Origin: an uncultured Lachnospiraceae bacterium | GTDB lineage: Bacteria > Bacillota > Clostridia > Lachnospirales > Lachnospiraceae | Assembly (NCBI GenBank): GCA_947577185.1 | Contig: CANPUE010000022.1 | Coordinates: forward strand, 1 to 38,251 | DNA length: 38,251 nt | Direction: 5' to 3' | Shown: one piece after another, positions 16,608 to 24,478 of the stretch | How the letters are laid out: each line of letters starts with the position of its first letter | Position numbering within the stretch: position 1 is the first letter of the stretch | The notes under the pieces: model-generated | What the model saw: only the letters and a program-made list of their open reading frames with translations | Database searches by the model: none | Told to the model about the DNA's origin: nothing | Made by a program: the position numbers and the translations under genes

Positions 16608-18122
16608 ATGCCAACTTACCCGCAGCAGTTGATTACTTCTCTGTGTGAACACTTAGGCGAACGCCTGGTTAATTTTTTTTCCATAGAACATCTGAAATAT
16701 TTTGAGGAATACGCAGATCTAAACGGATTTGTCGCAGACACTTTATGGAAATTCATCAAGACAGAGACCCAGAAAACGGAAATCAATTCCGTTTACAATA
16801 CACAGGTCAAAATGCGCCGCCAGAAAAGAAACCGCTGGTTCAGCAATTATGAAAGCCTCTGCGAAGGGCATCCGCTTTCCGACAAGAAAAATCCCTACTA
16901 CAAGATCTGGCACGACCATGACCAGCTCATGGGAAGTGTTTTTCTCAAATTATATGATGCAGCGGATCTTGATACCGTAATTGAAAATTATAAAGAAAAG
17001 CTGAACGCATGGCAGCAAGATGATGATAGTCTGCTGATTGACTATCCCTTACTTCAGAATAAAACCAAACTGCAGATAAAGACCAGTTTCCAAAACGACC
17101 TGATCATCAACCTGATTGAGATCATTTTAGAATCCTATGACGGCAACATTGAAAACTACTTTTCCAAAAAACCGGATATTCTTCTGGACAAGCCTTTTTT
17201 TGCATCGTCGAAATTTTCTGTTCCCTTCAAGGAATCTCTGGACTCTTATGTGGCTGAGCTGGTAAATTTCGATATGGATGACACCACTTTCCAGATGCTC
17301 GTCAGTTCCGACCCGAACGATCCTCCAAACGGGGCAAAGCTCCGGGTATTCGACCCTCGGGATAACCAGATCCTCATGACGCTGATCAACCACATCAATC
17401 TTGACTTTTATGAAAGCAAACAGATCATCTTAGAGGTAGGAACCATTGCGAAGGCAATCAACAGTCGCCCAAACAAACATCTCTATGATGATATCAAAAA
17501 GCGGCTGCATAACATGGGCCGCACCACCTTTCAGATGTACAAAAAGGACAATCCGAACGAGCCGGTTTACACGTTCTCATTCTTTGACAATGTCCGTACA
17601 ATCGACCAAGATGGAAAGGAATTTATTTCCGTGACTTTTGGTAATACCCTGTATGATTCCATTGCCAAAAGAAAGATGATTTCCGTAACTTCCAGTAACT
17701 ACAACTCTTTAGAGTTAGAGATGAGCAAGCTGCTTTACCACAACCTGCAGAAAGAACGAATCGCGCTTTCCACCTCTTCTGTACCGGATGAGCACGGATA
17801 TCTGTATAAGACCTACGATTACTCCTATTTTCAGCGTATTATCCTGTTCAAGAAAAAAAAGAAAGCAGAGAACATTCAGCTGATTATGGAAACACTTCAG
17901 GAATTTGTGGAAAAACAGATTGCACTTGCGGATTTCCGCTATGATAAAGGACAGGGGCTATTCCATCTGTACTACCTTCCCTTAAATGATGATGAAAGGG
18001 CAGACCTCATAAGCGTTGGCAGCTCTAAAAACGAACTGTTGGCAGATCACCTCCAAAATAATGGCAAGGATTCTCCCGATTCAAAAGTGCAAGTAGTGCA
18101 GACGCGTTTAGATCTTTCATAA
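16608..18122 (+). CDS. Plasmid replication initiator (Rep, winged-helix type)
   Basis: The 504-residue product starts at ATG 16608, seven bases after GGAGG; a start 30 bases upstream has no site. The middle of the protein (~247-310) has the pattern 'DPRDNQILMTLINHI...IAKAINSRPNKHLYDDIKKRLHNMGRTTF'. It reads as a winged helix like that of Rep_3/RepB-type initiators, and a second basic helical region with a KKKKK run follows at ~410-440. The N-terminal ~220 residues are unassigned and make it longer than ordinary Rep_3 proteins (~250-350). Nine iterons begin 90 bases downstream, which is the strongest evidence for the role. It is expected to bind the iterons and open the origin. The exact family should be tested. 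Confidence 0.75.
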   Translation: MPTYPQQLITSLCEHLGERLVNFFSIEHLKYFEEYADLNGFVADTLWKFIKTETQKTEINSVYNTQVKMRRQKRNRWFSNYESLCEGHPLSDKKNPYYKIWHDHDQLMGSVFLKLYDAADLDTVIENYKEKLNAWQQDDDSLLIDYPLLQNKTKLQIKTSFQNDLIINLIEIILESYDGNIENYFSKKPDILLDKPFFASSKFSVPFKESLDSYVAELVNFDMDDTTFQMLVSSDPNDPPNGAKLRVFDPRDNQILMTLINHINLDFYESKQIILEVGTIAKAINSRPNKHLYDDIKKRLHNMGRTTFQMYKKDNPNEPVYTFSFFDNVRTIDQDGKEFISVTFGNTLYDSIAKRKMISVTSSNYNSLELEMSKLLYHNLQKERIALSTSSVPDEHGYLYKTYDYSYFQRIILFKKKKKAENIQLIMETLQEFVEKQIALADFRYDKGQGLFHLYYLPLNDDERADLISVGSSKNELLADHLQNNGKDSPDSKVQVVQTRLDLS

Positions 18123-18123
18123 A

Positions 18124-18166
18124 AACAGCGTCTTACGGTTGTTAAAAGCCGTAAGGCGCTGTTTTC
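18124..18166 (+). terminator. Intrinsic terminator after the initiator gene
   Basis: A 15-bp stem (AACAGCG..CTTACGG with its complement, one G-U pair; loop of ten) ends in GTTTTC. It begins two bases after the stop and isolates the iteron region from initiator transcription. Confidence 0.85.
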
Positions 18167-18212
18167 TTACTATCTTCTATCACTCCATATTGCTTTCATA
18201 ATACTAGAAAAT

Positions 18213-18863
18213 GATGCCATTTCCTTCGCCTTTTTTTATTTTTAGGATGAATTTCATTTTTTGGTCATTTATTAATAAAAATGATACCAGATTCTTCGCC
18301 ATTTTTATCATTTCATCGAAAAACGTATCGTTTTGGAAAAAATGATACCATTTTTCTCGCCATTTTCGCTTATTCAATCTTTTTGACCTTTCGCCCAATC
18401 GGTGAAAAGCTGTAATTTCCGCTCATTTTTACTTCAAATCTCAAAAATGATACCAGATTCTTCGCCATTTTTATATTTTACATCTCTTTTTTTCGCCATA
18501 AATGAACCTTTCGAAAATTGATGCCAAATTTTTCGCCATTTTTCAGGTTTCATTTTCTGCCTGAAAAAAATTTTGCATTTTTTTATTCGTATTCCGGCTG
18601 CAAAAAATCTTCTTTTGATACCAAATTCTACGCCATTTCGTGGATTATTTTAATCCATGACTTCAAAGTCCCGTTTTTGATACCTTTTCACTCGCCAATT
18701 TTTAGCGAAAAAAATTTTTGAACATACTAATTTAATAAAAAGATATCGCTTTTATGGGGTTCCCCAAAAAAAGATACCATTTTCTTCGCCATTTTTTGAG
18801 ACATCAAAATTCTGGAAAAAAACACGTTTTCAGCAAAAAGATACCAATTCTTTCGCCATTTTG
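18213..18863 (+). repeat. Plasmid origin: nine widely spaced iterons
   Basis: Nine direct repeats of about 24 bases with the consensus GATACCA-N3-5-TTCGCC-ATTTTT start at 18213, 18283, 18344, 18449, 18520, 18617, 18679, 18773 and 18840. All are in the same orientation. Variation is mainly in the spacer and in GATGCC for GATACC (copies 1 and 5). A half copy (TTTTTTTCGCCAT) lies near 18486-18500. Spacing is irregular (61-105 bases), with AT-rich DNA between, unlike the 20-22 bp tandem iterons of classical plasmids. Located directly downstream of the initiator gene, this is almost certainly the replication origin and copy-control region. No protein gene is expected in 18124-18979. Confidence 0.88.
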
Positions 18864-18870
18864 GAAACAT

Positions 18871-18899
18871 TTACAAGTCCAAAAAATTGTGCTTATAAT
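18871..18899 (+). promoter_or_regulatory. Promoter of the HTH/cysteine-cluster gene
   Basis: TTACAA (18871-18876), 17 bases, TATAAT (18894-18899). The last iteron ends eight bases before the -35, so initiator binding could affect this promoter. Confidence 0.6.
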
Positions 18900-18979
18900 A
18901 CATTTAAGATACTATATCATGTACTTTTTGAAAAAACAGCCACAAGATATATCAATAACCAGAAAGGAGGTTCCAAGCT

Positions 18980-20194
18980 ATGGAGTTAAGCAGCTTCGCC
19001 CGCATCGGAAAAGGCGTTCTGACCAAAGCCATTGGTCTGCAGAAAAACTATATCGAAGTTTATTCTCAAGGACCTGATGTTTTAAATGAGCGTGAATCCA
19101 ACTGCAGTAATTGTGTCATTCACCAAAAAAAGGAAGAACTTAAAATGCTCGGTCTGGAGCAGGCTGCCGATCAGATCCACTGCTTCTGCCATACCTGCTC
19201 TTCTTCCGTATGGGAGCCCTCCTATACAACTGAAAAGCGTTACATAAATGAAAAAAACCGCTACGGCTACCAGCCTACTTTAAAAAGTAACGCCATCAAA
19301 CTTCTTTTATTATACCACTTTCTCCATCCGGACGGCCGAGGATTTATTAAAAACATCAGTATTAAAGAGCTTGCACTTACAATCGGCTGTACAAGAGCCA
19401 CCGTAATTTCCTGCAATGAAGTGCTTCAGGATTACGGTTATTGTTATTTTGGCCATTCCGGTATTTATGACCACTGCATAAATATCTACCTTCCGGAATA
19501 CAAAGATTATCATAAGACCGCAGCCGAAGGCGGACGCGGTTATATTACCATGTCAAGCGATATGCTGTCTGATCTTTGCGGGATTGAAAGTTTAAATACA
19601 TTGCGGTTAAATCTCAGAGGCATCCTGGAAGTAGATAATGCCTCCTGTTATGATACCCGAAATTCCACTGCGGTTCCTGTTACTTCGCAATACAGAAGGC
19701 TGCGCGGTTTCCTGCCGTCTTACTGCAAGCGCAATGTCATTCAGAAAGCGCTGGAAGAAAACGATGCCATCTTTACTCTGGCATTTGATGAGCAGAATGT
19801 TACTTTTACGATCAAAGACAAATACGCACAAAAGAATCTGCGTGAAAAGATGCTGGAAGATACAAAGGAAAGCCTGATTGACCATGTGGATCATATCAAT
19901 ACGGTTCTGGAAGATGCTGTAAACGCCAAACACCCTGAAGAAAAAGAACGGATCGACACCATTCTATCCATACTGGATATCAATCCGTCCGAGACATATC
20001 CTTCCTTATCCCTTACGCTCTCCGATTATGAAGATCTGGCGTCACTCGCCCTGCAATACAGTCTTCATATGGTGCATATGGCAATCAGTACGATCTATAA
20101 TATATATATCCTGCCAAACCGTCCGATTGGAACAATCGGCGCCCTTGCAAGGACAATCATCCGGCGTAAAGTCCTATTTTCAGCTGTATCCTGA
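18980..20194 (+). CDS. HTH protein with N-terminal cysteine cluster, replication-linked
   Basis: The 404-residue protein starts at ATG 18980 behind AGAAAGGAGG. Near the N-terminus, CSNC (42-45) and CFCHTC (68-73) form a probable zinc site. A helix-turn-helix follows at ~127-155 (ISIKELALTIGCTRATVISC), then a region of mixed helices and a coiled, acidic stretch (~275-325). The C-terminal ~60 residues are hydrophobic-helical with a basic end. I do not recognise a named family. It lies between the iterons and a second phased repeat array and has its own promoter. An auxiliary replication factor, copy-number regulator or helicase loader is the natural guess, but none is proven. Confidence 0.75.
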   Translation: MELSSFARIGKGVLTKAIGLQKNYIEVYSQGPDVLNERESNCSNCVIHQKKEELKMLGLEQAADQIHCFCHTCSSSVWEPSYTTEKRYINEKNRYGYQPTLKSNAIKLLLLYHFLHPDGRGFIKNISIKELALTIGCTRATVISCNEVLQDYGYCYFGHSGIYDHCINIYLPEYKDYHKTAAEGGRGYITMSSDMLSDLCGIESLNTLRLNLRGILEVDNASCYDTRNSTAVPVTSQYRRLRGFLPSYCKRNVIQKALEENDAIFTLAFDEQNVTFTIKDKYAQKNLREKMLEDTKESLIDHVDHINTVLEDAVNAKHPEEKERIDTILSILDINPSETYPSLSLTLSDYEDLASLALQYSLHMVHMAISTIYNIYILPNRPIGTIGALARTIIRRKVLFSAVS

Positions 20195-20197
20195 GCG

Positions 20198-20228
20198 TAG
20201 GCTTTTTTGTCGTGCCTATTTTTAAGAA
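20198..20228 (+). terminator. Weak terminator-like hairpin after the HTH gene
   Basis: TAGGC and GCCTA can pair across an 11-base loop. They are followed by TTTTTAAG, a few bases after the stop. The stem is short, so this is tentative. Confidence 0.4.
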
Positions 20229-20333
20229 TTATTCTGAATATTCATTCGTTATTCGCTTATTTCCTGCCAATTTCCATTGAAAATTTTTCACCACACTGTT
20301 TTTCTGTGCTTTTATTTTTCCACAATTTACAAA

Positions 20334-20456
20334 TTTTCATCCATTCAGCGATATTTCCTCCCACATTTGAGAGCAATCCATCCTATTTTCAGGAAAATTC
20401 ATCCATTCTTTTAAAATTCCATCCTCTTTTTGATATCTTCGTCCACTTTTTTTGAT
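20334..20456 (+). repeat. Helically phased CATCC-TTTT repeat array
   Basis: CATCC or near-CATCC cores start at 20338, 20358 (CTCCC), 20379, 20400, 20420 and 20440 (CGTCC), a spacing of 20-21 bases. Most are followed by a short T tract. Two helical turns per unit would place all cores on one DNA face. A one-mismatch DnaA-box-like TTTTCCACA lies just upstream (20316-20324). The rest of 20229-20672 is AT-rich with no credible gene. This may be a second protein-binding or origin element; the protein is unknown. Confidence 0.5.
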
Positions 20457-20671
20457 GCCCCACCCGGCTAAAATCCCCGGAACGTCCTGTTTTACTGGAT
20501 TTTCAGGATTTCCATTTACCAATTACTGAATAAATGACTGATATAATCTCTGATATAATTATGATAGAAATAATGAAGATATGACACAGAATCCCTCTTA
20601 CTTTCTTTTCATGAAAGGTTCTGCTCCGAGATAGTAATTCGATTATACATCCGTTCTTATAAAATAACAAT

Positions 20672-20712
20672 AAAAAAACTTCCCAAAAGATACAAAATAC
20701 TCTTTTGGGAAG
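20672..20712 (-). terminator. Intrinsic terminator of the replisome operon
   Basis: A perfect 12-bp stem (CTTCCCAAAAGA with its complement, loop of ten) starts nine bases after the dnaE stop. On the minus strand it is followed by TTTTTTTA. Confidence 0.92.
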
Positions 20713-20720
20713 AATAAAAA

Positions 20721-23700
20721 TTAAGTTACCTTTACATTTTCCTGACCGCAGACAGCAATCAGCTCATCCAGACATTCCTTTTCACAACTGATGATTTTCC
20801 TGTTGCTTTGCTTCATCTGCTTTGTGTTTTTCAGATAAAAGCATAACTGGCTTCTACCGGGGTATTTCTGTTCTATGCTCCTGATTCTGTCTGCCTTTTC
20901 CTGATAATCGGTAAAATCTTTGAATTGGAGCCATAGATTATGGCTTTGATCCTCTGTAGCAAAAAGGGAAACAGAATCCATTAACAAGGTCGCGTTTTTT
21001 GTTTCTTCTTTTTTCACTTTTCCACGGCAGAATACCATTGCCCCTTCTGTTAGAAAGCTGCGGTATTTTTCAAATTGCTCCGGAAATATAATGACTTCCA
21101 CGCTGCCAATCAGATCTTCCAGCACAAGGCTTGCCATTTGTTTCTTTTTCCGGGTGGTACGCATGTTGACAGTTCGGATCATGCCGCCGATAACAGCAGT
21201 TTCTCCTTCCGCAAGCACGGTTCCCTCTTCGCGGATAAAAAAATCACTTGTTTTTGCTGTGATCCCGGCAATCCACTGTTCATAATGCTCATCGAGGGGA
21301 TGCCCGCTCAGATAGATTCCAAGCACTTCTTTTTCATAAGCAAGAAGCTGTGAAGCAGGATACTCTTCTTCTCTTTCTGGCTGCGTATTCTGGGCAAACA
21401 GCGCGGATAAGGAAGACTGTCCGAGCATTCCGTTCTTTTTGTCATACTGAAGCTGGCTCATTATTTCGGGATAGTGCTCCATGAGATATTTTCTGGTATG
21501 CCCCATGCCGTCGAAGGCGCCTGCTTTGATCAGCGATTCAACAGCTGATTTATTGAGACTTCCTTTTGTCTGCATACGCGTCAGAAAGTCTTTGAAGCTG
21601 CCATAAGGCTTCTTCTGGCGTTCCTTTATGATATCCGCAACGCACCCCTCTCCCACGTCCCGTATGGATGCAAGGGCATACACAATAGAGCCGTCCTTTA
21701 CGGTAAAATCTATCCCGCTTTCTGTGATATCCGGCTTTCTGATGGGAATTTCCATCTGTCTGCTTAAAAGCAGATATTCGGCGGTCTTTTCACTGTTGCT
21801 GCGATAGGATGTCATGAGCGCTGCAAGATATTCCGCCGGATAATAATATTTCATGTAGGCGGTCTGGAAAGCAACGACCGCATAGGTCGCCGCATGGCTT
21901 TTGTTGAAAGCGTATTTGGCAAAGTCGATCATCTGGTCGAAAACACGGTTCGCTGCCTCTACAGGAATGCCGTTTTGCTCGCATCCGGGAATGCCATCGC
22001 CGCCATATAAGAAAAACTGGCGTTCCTTTTCCATAACGGATGCTTTTTTCTTGGACATGGCCCGTCTGACGAGATCCGCCCGCCCATAATCATAACCTGC
22101 CAGCGTCCGCACGATCTGCATGACCTGTTCCTGATAGATGATGCAGCCATAGGTCGGCTTCAGGATTTCGGCAAGCTGTGGAATCTCATAAGTGATCTGT
22201 TCCGGCTTTTCCCTGTTTTTAAGATAACTTGGAATAAAATCCATCGGACCCGGACGGTAAAGGGAAATGCCGGCAATGAGATCTTCTAAGCGCTTGGGCT
22301 TTAACTGTTTCATAAAATTGCGCATTCCCATACTTTCTAACTGGAAGATGCCATCCGTCTGCCCGGTTCCTATGTACTGGAACACATTTCCGTCCTCATA
22401 ATCAAAGGTTATCTTTTTTCCATAATTTTTTTCAGCCTCTTTTATTGCCTTCTGAATGACTGTCAGTGTTCGCAGTCCCAGAAAATCCATTTTTAAAAGA
22501 CCAAGTTCTTCCAAGGTGGTCATGACGTACTGGGTGGATATGTTTCCATCACTGGAAGCACAGACCGGCACATATTCTGTTACCTGTTCGGGGCAAATGA
22601 CAACGCCCGCCGCATGGGTGGAGGTGTGCCGTGGCAGACCTTCCAGCTTTTTTGCCGTATCAAGCAGCTTCTGGATTGCCGGGTCGCATTCATAGAGCTT
22701 TTTCAGTTCATCGACAGAGGAAAGCGCACTGTCAATGGTAATCTTCGGATCATCGGGAAGGAGCTTTGTAATACGCGCTATCGCGGCAGGGCTTGTACCA
22801 AGTGCCCGCCCCACATCCCGGATGACGCCGCGGGCCGCAAGGGTGCCGAACGTGACGATCTGCGCCACGTTATCCCTGCCATACTTTTCTATGACATAAT
22901 CGATCACTTCATGCCGTCTTTCATAGCAGAAATCAATGTCAATATCCGGCATGGTGACTCGCTGTGGATTCAGAAAGCGTTCAAACAGCAGATCGTATTT
23001 TAAAGGGTCGATCTCTGTGATACCAAGACAGTATGACACAAGGCTACCCGCCGCCGAGCCCCTGCCCGGTCCTACCGGTATGCCGTTACTCTTGGCATAA
23101 TGGATGAAATCCCATACGATCAGAAAGTAGTCAATAAATCCCATGTCTTTTATGGTGTTCAGCTCATAGGCAAGCTGTTTCTGCTGTTTTTCATAGGGAG
23201 CGTTATATTTTTCCCTCATTCCGCTTTCGCACAGCCTGTTTAAGTATTCCCATGAGCTTAACCCATCAGGCGGCGTAAATTTTGGCAGGTGGTAATCATT
23301 GAATGTAAAATCCACCTGACAGCGTTTTGCAATCCTTCCTGTATTTTCAAGCGCCTCCTGTTCTTCCGGGAATAGCGCCTGCATTTCCTCTGCGGATTTC
23401 ACGTAATACTGCCCTCCTTCATACCGCATACGGTTCTGGTCGCTCACCAGCTTTTTCGTCTGTATGCAAAGCAGGACGTCATGGGCCTCGGCATCTTCCT
23501 TTCTGGTATAGTGGACGTCATTGGTCACAACAAGCGGAATGCCGAGTTCCTTTCCCATACGGATGAGCTGCCGGTTTACGTCTTTCTGCTCCGGGATGCC
23601 GTGATCCTGCAGTTCCAGATAATAATGATCTGTACCGAGCAGTTCCGCATATTTGGATGCCGCACAGCAGGCGGCTTTGTAATTTCCCTGTGCAAGCAGC

Positions 23701-24134
23701 TTTGGGATTTCCCCTGCAAGACAGCCGCTTAGGGCAATCAGCCCCTCAGAATATAGCGAGAGCAGTTCAAAATCGATTCTGGGGCGGTAATAGAACCCGG
23801 TTTTAAATCCTTCCGATACCAAGCGGCAGAGATTTTTGTACCCAGTGTTATTCTCAGCCAGAAGAACCAGATGGTGGTACCGGTCTGCAGATGATTTGTC
23901 TGTCATTCCCCTGGGCGCTACATATACCTCGCAGCCGATCACAGGATGGATGCCGATCTCTTTGGCATATTTATAAAAGTCCACCACGCCGTACATAACG
24001 CCGTGGTCGGTAATTGCCGCGCTTTCCATTTCGAGCTCCTTCACACGGTCAAGGTAATCCCTGATACGGTTGGAACCGTCCAGAAGGCTGAATTCCGTGT
24101 GGGAATGAAGATGCGCAAATGATGATTGGTTCAT
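20721..24134 (-). CDS. dnaE: DNA polymerase III alpha subunit (DnaE)
   Basis: This is a full-length 1,137-residue C-family polymerase. The N-terminal PHP domain keeps every metal-binding position known from proofreading-active PHP domains: His10, His12 and Asp19 (AHLHSHTEF..LLDG), His43 (TDHGVM), Glu68 (GCEVY), His87 (YHHLVL), the Cys of SGCLAGE, and Asp and His of TNDVHY. The polymerase palm has MPDIDIDFCYERR (~394-406) with the catalytic aspartates and a downstream MDFLGLRTL. A helix-hairpin-helix region, a probable clamp-binding stretch near GQSSLSALF, and a C-terminal OB fold (~980-1060) follow. It is DnaE, not PolC. The start follows ACGGAGG. It is the last gene of the operon with dnaX and holB. 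Confidence 0.96.
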   Translation of the reverse strand: MNQSSFAHLHSHTEFSLLDGSNRIRDYLDRVKELEMESAAITDHGVMYGVVDFYKYAKEIGIHPVIGCEVYVAPRGMTDKSSADRYHHLVLLAENNTGYKNLCRLVSEGFKTGFYYRPRIDFELLSLYSEGLIALSGCLAGEIPKLLAQGNYKAACCAASKYAELLGTDHYYLELQDHGIPEQKDVNRQLIRMGKELGIPLVVTNDVHYTRKEDAEAHDVLLCIQTKKLVSDQNRMRYEGGQYYVKSAEEMQALFPEEQEALENTGRIAKRCQVDFTFNDYHLPKFTPPDGLSSWEYLNRLCESGMREKYNAPYEKQQKQLAYELNTIKDMGFIDYFLIVWDFIHYAKSNGIPVGPGRGSAAGSLVSYCLGITEIDPLKYDLLFERFLNPQRVTMPDIDIDFCYERRHEVIDYVIEKYGRDNVAQIVTFGTLAARGVIRDVGRALGTSPAAIARITKLLPDDPKITIDSALSSVDELKKLYECDPAIQKLLDTAKKLEGLPRHTSTHAAGVVICPEQVTEYVPVCASSDGNISTQYVMTTLEELGLLKMDFLGLRTLTVIQKAIKEAEKNYGKKITFDYEDGNVFQYIGTGQTDGIFQLESMGMRNFMKQLKPKRLEDLIAGISLYRPGPMDFIPSYLKNREKPEQITYEIPQLAEILKPTYGCIIYQEQVMQIVRTLAGYDYGRADLVRRAMSKKKASVMEKERQFFLYGGDGIPGCEQNGIPVEAANRVFDQMIDFAKYAFNKSHAATYAVVAFQTAYMKYYYPAEYLAALMTSYRSNSEKTAEYLLLSRQMEIPIRKPDITESGIDFTVKDGSIVYALASIRDVGEGCVADIIKERQKKPYGSFKDFLTRMQTKGSLNKSAVESLIKAGAFDGMGHTRKYLMEHYPEIMSQLQYDKKNGMLGQSSLSALFAQNTQPEREEEYPASQLLAYEKEVLGIYLSGHPLDEHYEQWIAGITAKTSDFFIREEGTVLAEGETAVIGGMIRTVNMRTTRKKKQMASLVLEDLIGSVEVIIFPEQFEKYRSFLTEGAMVFCRGKVKKEETKNATLLMDSVSLFATEDQSHNLWLQFKDFTDYQEKADRIRSIEQKYPGRSQLCFYLKNTKQMKQSNRKIISCEKECLDELIAVCGQENVKVT

Positions 24135-24163
24135 GTTTCTTCCTCCGTTTAGATAAAATCAGA

Positions 24164-24186
24164 GGATATCCGCATTGCAGATATCC
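24164..24186 (-). other. Hairpin in the gap before dnaE
   Basis: GGATATC and GATATCC form a 7-bp stem with two further inner pairs, located between the small upstream gene and the dnaE ribosome site. There is no T tract, so it is more likely an RNA-stability or translation element than a terminator. Confidence 0.35.
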
Positions 24187-24190
24187 CCTG

Positions 24191-24478
24191 TCAAAATGAC
24201 TGGCATACGGCGTTTCCCTGATAGACCAGTTCCATAAAGGAAAGTTCAGGGTATACGCTGATGTATGCTTTTAATATTAAAAATACCGGGTACAGTGTGG
24301 TTTCGTACCGGTATGGTCCTGTTTCATCGCAGCAGCCAATGGCAGCCGCAAAAAGTTTATTCTGCATATGTGATGTGAACATACATTCAAAATGGCGGTC
24401 TAAATAGTACGGCGGCCGCCACGGGACGGGAAGAAGTTTACCCGAGTATTTTAAACAGATCGGAAGCAGAAATATCAT
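24191..24478 (-). CDS. Small hypothetical protein between dnaX and dnaE
   Basis: The frame gives up to 95 residues and overlaps the 3' end of dnaX by 41 bases if the ATG at 24478 is used. No convincing ribosome site precedes that ATG, and a later ATG at about 24385 (MFTSHMQNKLFAAAIGCC) is an alternative. The second half reads like a real folded protein, rich in aromatic residues (for example GPYRYETTLYPVFLILKAY). I do not recognise it. Its place inside the dnaX-dnaE gap, which otherwise would be an unusually long ~300-base hole in a tightly packed operon, is the main reason to accept it. Confidence 0.5.
   Translation of the reverse strand: MIFLLPICLKYSGKLLPVPWRPPYYLDRHFECMFTSHMQNKLFAAAIGCCDETGPYRYETTLYPVFLILKAYISVYPELSFMELVYQGNAVCQSF

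Noticed and set aside
18204..18398. 64-codon minus-strand frame in the origin
   Set aside because: Composed of reverse-strand iteron sequence (repeated Lys/Phe codons) with no start signal.
18213..18863. Possible CRISPR array (many similar 24-base repeats)
   Set aside because: Spacer lengths are irregular (about 37-81 bases), the spacers are AT-rich, no cas gene is near, and a replication initiator lies directly upstream. Iterons explain it.
20316..20324. DnaA box
   Set aside because: A single nine-base near match with one mismatch and no partner boxes is not enough to claim a DnaA-dependent origin.
20337..20522. 61-codon minus-strand frame downstream of the HTH gene
   Set aside because: No ribosome site; it is generated by the phased CATCC repeats, and it lies beyond the dnaE terminator.
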